From Heracleum sosnowskyi (lineage: Eukaryota > Streptophyta > Magnoliopsida > Apiales > Apiaceae): a stretch of 64,000 nucleotides of DNA. Where the stretch lies: the NCBI GenBank assembly GCA_030848705.1, contig CM061238.1:75478685-75542684 (forward strand), given 5' to 3'. Of this stretch, positions 21,250 through 32,642 are shown one piece after another. Positions within the stretch are counted from its first letter, which is position 1, and the number at the start of each line of letters is the position of its first letter. A program made the translations under genes and the position numbers. The notes beneath the pieces are model-generated. The model was not told the origin of the DNA and ran no database searches. It was given only the letters and a program-made list of their open reading frames with translations.

Positions 21250-22086
21250 GTTTGCTATTGGATCTTGACTAGTCGATAATAAAAAATGTCCTTGAAGATA
21301 AATTTGTAACGATTAATCGAATCGGTTGAATGCCTTGCATCCTTTTTCATTGTATCCTATTTGTGCAGATTATTCATTTGCTGCGCTATGTTACTCCAAC
21401 CCAAAAAGGTTCTAATGAGAAAGATTTTTCGTCAAAACGTTCTCACTATTAAGAAGAAATAAGAAATTTATAGGCATTACTCCATTATCATGGATCATGA
21501 ACTTCTAAAGCATATGCAGATTCTCCTCAAACCTGGTCAGTCAGTTTAGAAGCTGTCAATAGTAAAGATTGACAAAAGTACGCCACTTACATTCACAATC
21601 AGAATACCGCTGGAAAATATCCAATGCAATCAATAAAAAAAATGATTCACTGTCATTCGTGATTTAAAGAGACCAGTGGTGGAAAGAAATACCAACTTAC
21701 TCCTCAATCCAACTGAGAGTAACATATGGTAAGAAATGTACAGATGTTACACGAAAGTGGCCAAAATTTTGCCAAATGTTACATTATGGGGTTGGCTCGA
21801 AATATGTGATCATGATTGGACCATTGGAGTCATGTTATCCTGCATTTTAACTGCAGAACCAAAACTACAGTTCGGCTGCCAGTGTTTTCAATGACAACAA
21901 AAAATGTTTCCAGTCCAGATTATATAAAGAAAATCTCTCACACTGCAAGAAGAGATGCCCTTCATCTTGTGTAATATTCCTTTCCTGCTCTTTCCTTGTC
22001 ATTATCTTTTGTTATTAAAAAAGATGACTGCCGAGTCAAATGGGCTAACCTCTTCAATATACGCACAAGACTCTCAAACATGTCTG
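21250..22086. other. Convergent spacer between DUF1279 and UBC23
   Basis: Contains the 3' UTRs of both genes. I see no RNA gene or repeat of note in these 837 bp. Confidence 0.5.
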
Positions 22087-25000
22087 CTATGACGGTAGGA
22101 GATGCTTGAACTCATCACAACAAGCTCCAACTTCAGTGAGTGCCAGAAAAAGCTTTGGCACAATTTTAGCCAACATTAGCTTGAAACCAACAGAATTTGC
22201 ATCAGGAATGCTCTTATCACTTAAAGAGGCATCTTCAGTAAGCGAGGCAATCAAATAACCTTTCATATAAGCATCACATGCTTTCAGAATGTAATGACCA
22301 CGCTTCTTAAAATGCTCTTTAACAAGCACTTCAAAGTCCTAAAAAATTAATTAACCTGATCAGTAAGAGAAACCATTTATCCCCAGCATCAATAATAATT
22401 AAAATACATTGAGATTAGAGACCATAAGAGTGATATCCATGTACACGTCATATGTAGTCCAAGAACAACCATGTAAGGAATGCATATTCTAGAAAGCGTC
22501 TAAATGAATCGACATTATAAATGAGTCCAAGTACTCGTGCTTTTTAAATAAAATATATTATCTCCGGTCAACATATGTAGTTTTCTTTACCTTCATGACA
22601 AACTGTTATAAGTCTCCAAGCCAGAACATGCATCTGACTTAGATTTGAAGCTAAGCTACTGACCTCTGTGAATTAGTCTTTATTCTATCACAGTATCACC
22701 CAGTAAATTACTATTCTCTAAACCATTGTCTCCTCAGTTTCAATTTAGCAGCTGAAAGATGGATCAGGAACTCCTACCAAAATCATTAAAAAAAACTTAT
22801 TCGTCATACTTACTGCTATTTTACCTTGTATGGTCCTTAGTTCCTAACTTGCTATTTGGCTGTGATAAGCATGGGTTGGCAAGTAGTATGACCTACCCTG
22901 ATCTAACCTAGCTTAGGGATAGTCTTTGTGAATCTAGATCAAAAAATATTTGTAAAAAGTATCTGGGTGTAAGACACCCTAATCCATTCATTACATCCAC
23001 ATTCAACCCTGTGTAGGATTTTCGCAGAACTGCATGAAAGAGACAGGATATTGTTAGGATTCAGCTTAGTAGTAGTCTATAGTAGTAGGAATAGTAAGGG
23101 TATATGCGTCATTTACTGAGTTAGTAGCCTATATATAGCAAGACTTGTTTGTATTTTCTATTATGATTGGAATATATGAAATTGGCAGTTTGCCTCCCAA
23201 CCTCTTTCTCTCTCTATAACAGAATCCATCTCTCTCTCTCTAGGGTTTCTTTCTCTCTCTCATCTAAACTCTGATTCTGATCTGTTTTCTCATCCCATTT
23301 CTTCTGTTTCTCATCTAATTTCTCTTCTAAATCTCTATCATTTCCTGCTAATTAGCTGTATTTTACTTATCCTAAACAGAAAATACCAAAAATAGTTGTA
23401 AAACAAGTCAAGAACTCACTAGTTCCTGACAAATTGGTATCAGAGCTACAAATTTAGATCAACTACTGCTACAATTGTGTTGTGCACTCTAATCCGAGTG
23501 GTGCGAGTCTAGAACCACAGTAATCGCAGCTTAAAGTTCAGAACTTTAGTAAATTTTCATCTCAGGTGCTCTGTTCTTCATTTACTTACAGATCTGTTGA
23601 TTTACTGTTGAATTCAGTGGAGTTAAGTGTTGTTGCTGCTTAATCAGTTTTGTTTAGACCTAGTTAGTCTTAGTAGTAGTTGCTATTAAGAAAACTCCAA
23701 AAATATTAGGTTAAAACTGTTTACAGAAGTTTTACAAGTTGAAACTGTTTTGTTTGGTGTGATCTTGGAGAATTGTGTATCTGTGAAGTAGATAAGATTG
23801 TGATTATGAAGAGCTGTGTGTATTGCTGTTGTGACTATACAGATTGAAGTCTAAGGTGCGACAGTAGTGAAAAATTGGTGAATTGTTGTCATAGTAGTAG
23901 CGCACTCCAAGTGTTTGTGTATTGTTGTGATAGAATAGCGATTGTATAGTGAATGTGAAGTCATTGAGTCTGTGCATTGGTGTGTTACTGAAGGAGTGCT
24001 GGTGTTTAATTGATTAGGGAAAAACAATGTTCTAGCGGATTCGCTATCTAGACTAACTATGTTTCTTTGTGCAGATACGAGATCAGAATGGCAGATGGAC
24101 CAAGCTATGAAACAGAGTTTGATTGTTGAAGTGTTGGAAAAACTGAAGAAGTTGTGCATATTAAGTGTTTGATGAATTGACTGTGAGAATAAATTGTTGT
24201 GGTCAGTTTTATGTGAATTGTAGATATAGGTGTTATCTGTTAATTTGTTCAAGGATAGTATAGTGATGGATTCAAAGGAAGGTGAAGAAGGAGATGAAGC
24301 CTTTGATGAGGCTGTGCTAAATGTACAACAACAGATATCAGCTTACAAGGAAAGTACTAGTAAGAAATTAAGGAAATTAGAAGCTACAATAGAGATAGCT
24401 AGACAGAAGATGCAAGAAATTTTAAGTATAAAAACACAAAGGCTTGGTGAAGGTTTTATGAATCCTCTTGGTTGGCAGAGTGGTGAGAAAAGCAACTACA
24501 GCAAGCCTAGTTACAGGGAGTCAGAAACCCTACAGCAGCTCAACTTGAGATTTTCCAAGCATGAAGAAGGATCAATGGTCTTTGAAACCATTGATGGTAT
24601 AGGAAATGAGACGCGGGAGTGGCCAATCCCTGTAGAGGAGGAAATTGTTGAGTGGAAAGAGGAACTTCCAGCTTTACAAAAGGAAAAGGGAATGTTTGGA
24701 GACACCTCTCAGATTACTTTGGAAGGAAACTTATATTGGGGAACCTATATATGATAATGAACCAGAGGAGGGGGTCAGGAGTGCTGGACAGGACATGAAT
24801 TCATCTTAGCAGCACTAATGGGAGATAACTCAAACTCACCTGACATCTTACACTCTCAACTTTGCACTAGTGAAGGATTAGAGGCATATTTGAAAAGCGA
24901 ACCAAACGAGGCACTTGAAGATGGTGACAAGCCAAAGCTTGTGGGTTTCAAAGGTGAAGAGACACAAGGTGTTGTTGAAGAAGAATCTTCAGTTATCCAT

Positions 25001-28000
25001 ACCAACAGTTATCCATACCAACAAGAGAGAAGAATTAATTGAGGATGTTCTTTGCAAAGATAATCCAACAGCCATGAATTCTTGTGATTTGTTAAAGAGA
25101 TCTACCAATTTTGGTAGAAAAAAAATGCTTACATTTGATCCTGGTGGTCAGGTTCAAAATAAGCAGTTAAAAGGTCGTAATAACAAGTCCAAACAATTGA
25201 TTAGGAGTGAGGTGAACCTAGAAGAAGCTGGGATGAAAACCTGTGCTGGTAGTCAACTTCGGCATTGGCAGAACATTGATTTTCTAGCAATCGAGCAGCT
25301 ACTGAAGGAACCTTCTAAGTTGCAGACGAAAGTGTTTATCATTGAGATTGAGAATTCGACTAGATTACAAGGTCAAGGCCAGAAAATTCAAAAAGAGACT
25401 GACAGACTTGACAAAATTTTAAGTGAGATTAATCAACAATGTGTTGATTATGTAAGAGTCGGCTGGAAGGTGCTAACCTACAAGTACAAATACATTGTGT
25501 TCATGCAATGCAGCAGCCCTGAAATGAACAAGTCAATGAGACATGCATACCATGAAGCCTCAAGGAAAAGTATTATTATATACATATTTGATCCTGGAGG
25601 AGATTCAAGTTGTCTCTATGGTGTTTCGATTGGAATTCCAAATTCTCAACAACTCCTACAAGATGTTCTTCATGGGAAAGAGCTGTAAATGAAAGGAAAC
25701 GACTAAAAAATCGCAGCAATGTGCTTGATTCAGGTGGAAAAGAAGATACAAGATGAAGATGCCATGTGAAAGAACAACCATGAGGACATGGTTAATTTTC
25801 AAAGGGGGGAGAAATGTTAGGATTCAGCTTAGTAGTAGTCTATAGTAGTAGGAATAGTAAGGGTATATGCGTCATTTACTGAGTTAGTAGCCTATATATA
25901 GCAAGACTTGTTTGTATTTTCTATTATGCATTATGAATATATGAAAAGGGACATTGTTCCACAACTGTTCTCTCCCTTCTCTCTAGGGTTTCTCTCTCTA
26001 GGGTTTCTCTCTCTAGAAACCTATCTTTCTCTACAAGTTTCTAACTGAATTCTCTCTCTATCCTCTACATTTCTGATCTGATTCTATCTGTTCTATCTCT
26101 AAATCTCTGTTCTTACTCTATTTCTCTGCTAAAACAGCTCTATTTCTATCAATTCTATCCTTACAATAGTGTAATTCAGCTTATAATATCATAAAATACC
26201 AAAAATACATGAAAACTCAGTTCAGGAACCTCTAGTTCCTGACAGATATATAGAGGATAATTCATTCAGGATATATAGAGGATAATTCATTTCCCATTCC
26301 ACAGTACACAAAGAGAATAGTAGATATGCCAGAATGAAAAGAGTAGATATGCCAGGAAGCGGAGAAAGGAGACGAATATAGATACCTAAATTATCATGTG
26401 ATATTACTCGTATAAAACTATCACAAATTACTTGTAATTCTATGCTTTGTAAATTCCAAGTCTAAGAAGATATAACCAGAACAAATTTGACGGCTTGGAC
26501 AGATTTAGATTGCTTATACTGATCTAATAGCAAAATCCAGTAACAGGTGAGACTACACCATAGCAAATCTTGACAGAAGCAAAATAAATTGCATAAAGTG
26601 TGTACATCAGTAACAAATCAGTACTTAAGTAGTTACCTTGGGCGGTGTCCGCATAAGGTACATCATTGTCTTACAGCTCAGTAAGAATGTATTCTCATTG
26701 TATGATAATGAGTTCTTCTCTCCTTCAGCTGTTCCTATCTGTTTATCGTACCCAGCTTCATTAAAATATGGCTTAGAATTCAAAACTAGCCCCTGAAGTG
26801 AAACTAAAACTTGTAGGATGCTTGAGGATGCCGGATCCCATACTTCATTTCCTCTGCCTGTCCAGGTATTAAGAAGGCTAAGGCAAACTTTGCCTTCTTC
26901 ATACAGATTGGGATTAATCCGCCATCCTCCGGAACGATAGTATGCTGACTGTATCCATTCATAACTAGTTAGCTACAGACATGCTACAAACTATATTAAA
27001 TAATTAACTTGGTGAATATAGATATATATCTTACAGGTGGAACATTAGGGTAGTCCGGTGGAAGGTGAAAATCAAAAAAGTAAATCCCGTCTTGGTAGGG
27101 CGTCCCATATGCTCCGATGATCACAGCCCTCATTAGATCCATTCTATCCTCATAAACCCGTACATATATCGTGTCTGTTTAAAGAGATAAAACTGTTCAT
27201 ATTATCTAGTAACTTCCAACATAATCAATAGTTCTATGAACATATCAGTTACATTCAAAAAACTCAACCCACCAGGCAAATTGTTCTGAAGAATGTTCCA
27301 ATCTTGCTGAACCTTCTTGAGCCACTTCCTTCCAGCATGACCCTGCAAGTACGATAATTCATAATCAACAGATCACTAAGAAGTAAATTATGCTCCCCTG
27401 GGGTGATCATGTTACTACAATTATCAAAACCACCATGATTCCTAGATAACATAAACCATTGAGAACCAAACTCCCACACGTAACCAAAACCATTATTATT
27501 GTAAATAAACTTCGGTAGATTTTCGTTCAAGAACTGGTGTTCCAAAAATCTGAGTAAATAAAGAGTGGGTGTCAACAAACATTATTGAGTAAAAAGGTAA
27601 AATTTGAATAAATTAGCTTGCAAACGTTTTTGGAGGATTATATCATGCAGCTTGAGTGACCTAGTACTAATAAAAGACTACCTGTCCATCAGCGCCAATA
27701 TAATAATGGTCGTAAGGATCCTTCGCAATATCAAATCGTTTGAAAGTACAAGCATCTGCATCGCTTGATAAAGCATTTGATTCCTTAGGTTTTGAGCTGC
27801 AAAGAGCTTCTGTGACTTCCAACAAATCTGTTTCCTTTGTCTCAACATGCTCCTCAACCTCTCCATGAGATATTACTATGTCACAATCATTAGTAGTGCC
27901 ATCAGGTTGTTGAGAGCCAGGTTCATTACCATGATCTATATTCACCGAATTTATTATCTCCTGAACTTGGTCGTCTCTAGCATCTGAATTTAATAGATCT

Positions 28001-31000
28001 ACATGCTTGTGCCCCCTTGAGAAAATTCCGCTTGCCAGTCTAGACATAAATCCAAAAGCAGCCTGAGGAAAAGAAAGAGCTCCATTCCTTCCAGAATTTT
28101 CTGCACTGATTCGGGTCTCATCCACCTCAGAACTGCCGTCACTGCCATCTGGGGTTTCGAGGTCCTGAAACCCAATAAAGAAATCAGTGACTTAATATAA
28201 CATAAGAAAACATATAAATTGTTGAGCAGGAAAAGATAATTATTATGTGTACAAGTCAGGATATATCTGATATACCAGAAACACAGTTACGCCACTTCTG
28301 ATGACTACAAAATTAAGACTGCCGCATACTTTTAGTGAAGCAAGATCCTTGGTCATGGTTGGCCTTTTTAAACAATTGAACTTAAATTCAATACAGCCGC
28401 AAGTCACCAAATATAATATCGACTCTTGCAAGAAAATTTACCATAGATAATTCAACTTAGTCCTTAACTAACAATAATAATAATACTAATAATAGAATTA
28501 GTGCTAATTATCATTTGGTCAAAACTTACTAGCTACTGCAGCAGTTGTAAACAATCTAGATGTAGAACGAATTCACTAATATATTCTCCAGAATTAAAGA
28601 GGATTTAGCTTAAAGAAAGAAGGTAAATATAGCAAGACCAAAATAATGAAATGGGTGAGAACATATTAACGAGGAGTGGAAGTTACGACAACTGTAAATC
28701 AGTTGGGAGTTGTGACAACTATGGATGACTTAGCTCTAAGTTATCTTTAAAAAAGATTAACAATTACAACATATTTAGGCATAGAAAAGCACTACCCATA
28801 ATTCAATAGAAGTTATGTCCATAGTCACTCCAATCAAAGTTTATGATTTTCAATATTTAATCACCCAAGAAAGGGTATTTTATATATCTAGCAGTACTCT
28901 CTGTGTCACTTCTAAATTGCACGATAATCTGCATTAAGTCAATCAGGGATTGGGAGCCAATTGAACAAGATTTTATAAGACACGCAAGTATGCAACATCC
29001 TAAGACCAAGTCAACTGGGTAAAGCTAATTTGACAAGGCAATAAAATTCAGAAGTAACAGGCCAACTAACAATTGCCTATTATACCTACAACAGTGACCC
29101 GATTATAACCAATTTATTCACAAAAGCAGTACTATGGATTAACCTAATATACCTTAAAAATCTTTTTGATTCTTAAATTTATGTTTGTCACTATTACTTA
29201 TGAAACAGAGTTATATGAAACAAAATAATATCTTTAAAAAAATGTGTGTTCGTGACTTCGTGTCACTTTATTTGCCAATGGAATGATCTAAATTTCACAA
29301 AAATTGTCCAATCTTCGACTACAAGATGTAATAGAGGAAAAACCAAGAAGGAAATAAAAGAGCAATTCACCCAAGACAACACAAGTTTGCTGCAACCACC
29401 TCCTAAAAAGAACAAAACGATAATACCCAACTTCTTGTTATCAAAAGACAACATATTTGTATTAGAATCATTAACCTTGAGAATTAATTCTAACTGCATC
29501 ACCAAGAGATAATTTAATAATCTAGGAAAAAACTTTGATCTTTGCAAGTTACTTCTTTTTCTCGTGTTCATAAGCCTCTCAACTGATGACAAGCCTTTCA
29601 TATAGAAAGAAACCAGTAATTATAGTTAATTAATAGCTCCTTTTCTACTTCTAAACAATCTCCTTAGATAACAATATAAAAGAGAAGAAAAAAGAAGTTA
29701 CAAAATTCTAAGCAGACATAATAAGCACCAATGCATCATCGTCCTGATAAACAGCACATACTATATATCATAACAAATTGAAAACAAATTGAACAATTTG
29801 TGAATTTGTATTACCACATAAGCTAAATACATTAGAGAACAATATCACATTATTTATAAAGACAATTGCACCTCTTGGCCATTCTCAAGGACTTCCCTTT
29901 CATCATCTTGAACAGTTTCCCAACTAGCTGCATCATCACTAACATCACTTCCAGCTGCAACTGAATCATCATCTTCATCACGACCCACAACATATATTGC
30001 TTGAGGCCCAACCTAACAACAGAATTGAACAGCATGAATGTGGAAAATTCATCACAGTAAAAATAACAATCAGAAACTAAAATTCTTATACAGTATGCAG
30101 AAAGAATAGGAACTCGATCACTTGTTAATAATTTCATTTTCATATATGTAAGAGAAGAATTCACAACAATTAAGATCAATAAAGTACAAAGCTAAAGTCT
30201 CTGTTAGGATGCAGAAAAGAATAGGAGGAACTAAGACAAAAAATCAGATTACAAAATCTACATTTTCAGGGAATTAATATAGTAACTTTTCCCTATGTAT
30301 GTTTTTTAGCTAAACGGATCACTAAATACTGTTTGTGCATTGAACATCAACTAACTGGCTGGTTGAGGTTTAAACTTCTAGCACTTCATCACACCCAATA
30401 GCTATTAGACTAGTCACTAGTTCAAGCAATTCCTAGTTCGCTACATACACACATCAGTTCAACAGCACACTCTTACATAAGTGGCGTTCCTTGCAATAAG
30501 CAAGTTACTAGATCAAATTGAGATAGCAAGTTACATGCATAAAAGCAAAAGACTTGGTAGATCTAACCATTACAGATTACAAGAAAAACAACTTTACATG
30601 ATATAAAAACAAAATAACATAAAAATTCCATGAAGACCTTGCAGTAATTGACATACCGTTGTTATCATTCCATCAGCCCACGTGACTTCAATATCACCGT
30701 CTCTAAGCCCGGTAATATTCCCAACCCAAGAGAGTTCTGAAAATCCTGTGACAACTTCATCAGAAAAAGCACCTTCCAGAGGTGTACTACGTAAATTTTT
30801 CTCCGTATCCTGGTTAACCTCTGATGAACTGTTATATTGTTTAGATTTCTCAGTAAAGCCTTCAAGAGAAGGCATCTCTTCTAGTACAGAAACAGGGGAC
30901 AACCTAACCACAACATCTCCATAGCAGTAATCATAGTCCGGATGCCCCTCAAGCTCATAAACGCTTACTATCTCGTCCCCGGCAAATTCTTTAGGATCTT

Positions 31001-32642
31001 CTGCCCTAGAAACAGACTTCAACCACCTCACACAAGTTGTTTTGTCTTTTGCATTGACACTTTTAACAATTCCAACTCGTGCAATTGCACCAGCAACATC
31101 ACTCTCATCACCTGCCTTCTCCACTACATACTGTTCAGCAACAAAATCATGATCACCGGGACTCTCAATTGAAATCAGATTCTTGGAAACTAACCCACAT
31201 TCTTTAGTTCCATCCTGCCAGATAACATCAACTCTTGTCGTGGTTTTGACAATCAAAAGGGCTTTTTCAAAGTTTACCTCTTTTTTTCGGGCCTTTTTGT
31301 CCCTTCTTACCACTTTACGTATTTTTTTGCGATGAAGAGGCCAAATTTCACGGACATGATCTTTCGATGCTGACAATGGACTACTGCAAGAGCCTGACTC
31401 AGCAGACAAATTACTATCTATATTTCCATCATTTCCATTTAGTGAAGTATCTGCATCACAGTCCATCAATTCAGCATTATCATCCAATTTTTCAGGAGCA
31501 AGGATGTCGGGATCACTTTCTTGTCGTGTTTGATGATGCACAGTTTCATGAAGCCGTAAGTTTGATAAACTCTCACTCAGGGCTGTAGAAGATGATCGTG
31601 TATTTGTTGGAAGGAGGCACCAATCACCTAACTGCCAAGTTGCATGCAAAAAACAAGACAACAGCTTTAGGTCCTTGGGACTCTGCTCTTCAGCTGGGGT
31701 GGTTGAAGAGTCAGGCCCATATCCAGCAGATGCTATCCAATAAATAAACACCGATCCTACAGTAACTTTAGTTACTGTACCCTCCAATCGATTAGCTCTC
31801 CACAGTCCAGATAACCACCTTGAATTTTTGAAAACAGATGAAGAATTTGCTTTTACTTGCTGACCAGGATAATATGGGAAGTGTACATCATCAAGATTAT
31901 TTTTACCAACTGGTTGTAGAGACAAGGGATCAGCCCTCAAAACTTTACACACAGAACCATCACCAAACATGACTGTAACATTGTCTAAAATATCATCAAT
32001 TCGACCAAGCCAGGGACCATGGGCAACATAATCACCCACAGCAAAATCTCTCACACGTTTCAAGTTTCTTGATGACACATCGGCTATAACAGATCCATCA
32101 CCTGTCATTAAATCAACAGAAATGTTGATGTCAACCACAGAACCCACTTGACCTGTTGGGTCCGAAGCAGAGGCCACGTAATCCCCATGTAAGAATCCTC
32201 TGTCAACTAATTCGACATCCTTCACGTTTTGTATAGTTTCGGACTCGTCCATCCAGATCACTCTTACTTGGTCAGCTGCAAGGTGGCTACTCTTGTAATT
32301 GCTGTCATCTTTGTTCTCATCATCACTGTCATTGCTGTCTCCATCATCATCAACACCTTCCTCGTCATTACTAGTCTTCTCATTTTCATCATCATCCTCA
32401 TCTTCATCGTCAGTAATGCTACTATCTGAATCAGAATCGGAATCGCCGGCAACTTCAGTAACCATCCCAATTTTGCCACTGTTTTTGCACCTTACAACAT
32501 CTTGTCTATATATAAGCAGCTTTCTTTCAGTACCCGTATCCAGATCAACAGCAGAACTTGTTACTCTGGAAGTAGCAGTATCAATACTAGGTTTTGTCAT
32601 CTCACTAACTTCTGGAGTATCATGGTCCTGTCCAGTTTCCAT
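22087..32642 (-). CDS. UBC23: Ubiquitin-conjugating enzyme E2 23 (UBE2O-type E2)
   Basis: Large E2 that transfers ubiquitin from E1 to substrates; human UBE2O is a combined E2/E3. Seven coding exons, all minus strand and all joining in frame: 32642-30657, 30012-29872, 28164-27682, 27342-27273, 27174-27035, 26948-26637, 22338-22087. The product is about 1127 residues (Arabidopsis UBC23 about 1100). The N-terminus (YRQDVVRCKNSG) is followed by a highly acidic Asp/Glu/Ser stretch. Tandem SH3-like modules typical of the family include RGFLHGDYVASASDPTGQVG, DYVAHGPWLGRIDDILDNVT and WQLGDWCLLP. The catalytic UBC domain spans about residues 870-1080: GRKWLKKVQQDWNIL, YPNVPP, NPNLYEEGKVCLSLLNTW (active-site Cys in GKVC), EVWDPASSSILQVLVSLQ. 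The last intron (22339-26636) hosts an LTR element. No breaks in the exons. Confidence 0.93.
23052..23431 (+). repeat. 5' LTR of element X
   Basis: Starts TGTTAGGATTCAGC and ends AGTTCCTGACA. A TATATATA box lies near 23131. The first 114 bases are identical to the 3' LTR. The remainder is CT-rich (CTCTCTCTAGGGTTTC) and only loosely similar. Confidence 0.9.
23435..23446 (+). other. Primer-binding site of element X, tRNA-iMet
   Basis: TGGTATCAGAGC, an exact match to the initiator tRNA-Met 3' end complement, three bases after the LTR end. Confidence 0.9.
24266..25688 (+). pseudogene. Unknown protein encoded by non-autonomous element X, broken
   Basis: I do not recognise this protein. Three open pieces in two frames cover the internal region: ATG 24266-24754 (162 codons; Glu/Lys-rich, coiled-coil-like start MDSKEGEEGDEAFDEAV), ATG 24818-25042, and 24921-25688. 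The first two share a frame but are separated by stops near 24752-24760, suggesting an indel. The second and third are offset by a 16-bp tandem duplication (AGTTATCCATACCAAC twice, about 24990-25021). The C-terminal piece contains RHWQNIDFLAIEQLL, KVFIIEIENS and FDPGG, the last occurring twice (near 25133 and 25588). No zinc knuckle or pol motif. It may be a gag derivative or a captured gene. Confidence 0.55.
25815..26244 (+). repeat. 3' LTR of element X
   Basis: Starts TGTTAGGATTCAGC after the polypurine tract and ends AGTTCCTGACA. It is 430 bp against 380 bp for the 5' LTR; positions 25815-25928 match 23052-23165 base for base. Three CTCTCTCTAGGGTTTC-like units lie near 25978-26015. Confidence 0.9.
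26245..26310. repeat. Tandem duplication beside element X
   Basis: GATATATAGAGGATAATTCA occurs twice in succession (starts near 26245 and 26269), beginning with the GATAT target duplication. Confidence 0.75.

Larger units (their letters stand above)
23052..26244 (+). mobile_element. Non-autonomous LTR retrotransposon X inside UBC23 intron 6
   Basis: Complete structure: 5' LTR 23052-23431, PBS 23435-23446 (TGGTATCAGAGC), internal region with its own coding sequence, polypurine tract AAAGGGGGGAGAAA before 25815, 3' LTR 25815-26244. It is flanked by a perfect 5-bp duplication GATAT (23047-23051 and 26245-26249). The internal 2.4 kb contain no protease, integrase or RT motif, so it must borrow these in trans. 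It lies antisense to UBC23, so the host gene reads through it as intron. Confidence 0.9.

Noticed and set aside
24266..25688. Pol function for the element X protein
   Set aside because: No DSG protease, integrase DDE, YVDD or RNase H motif in any frame of the interior.
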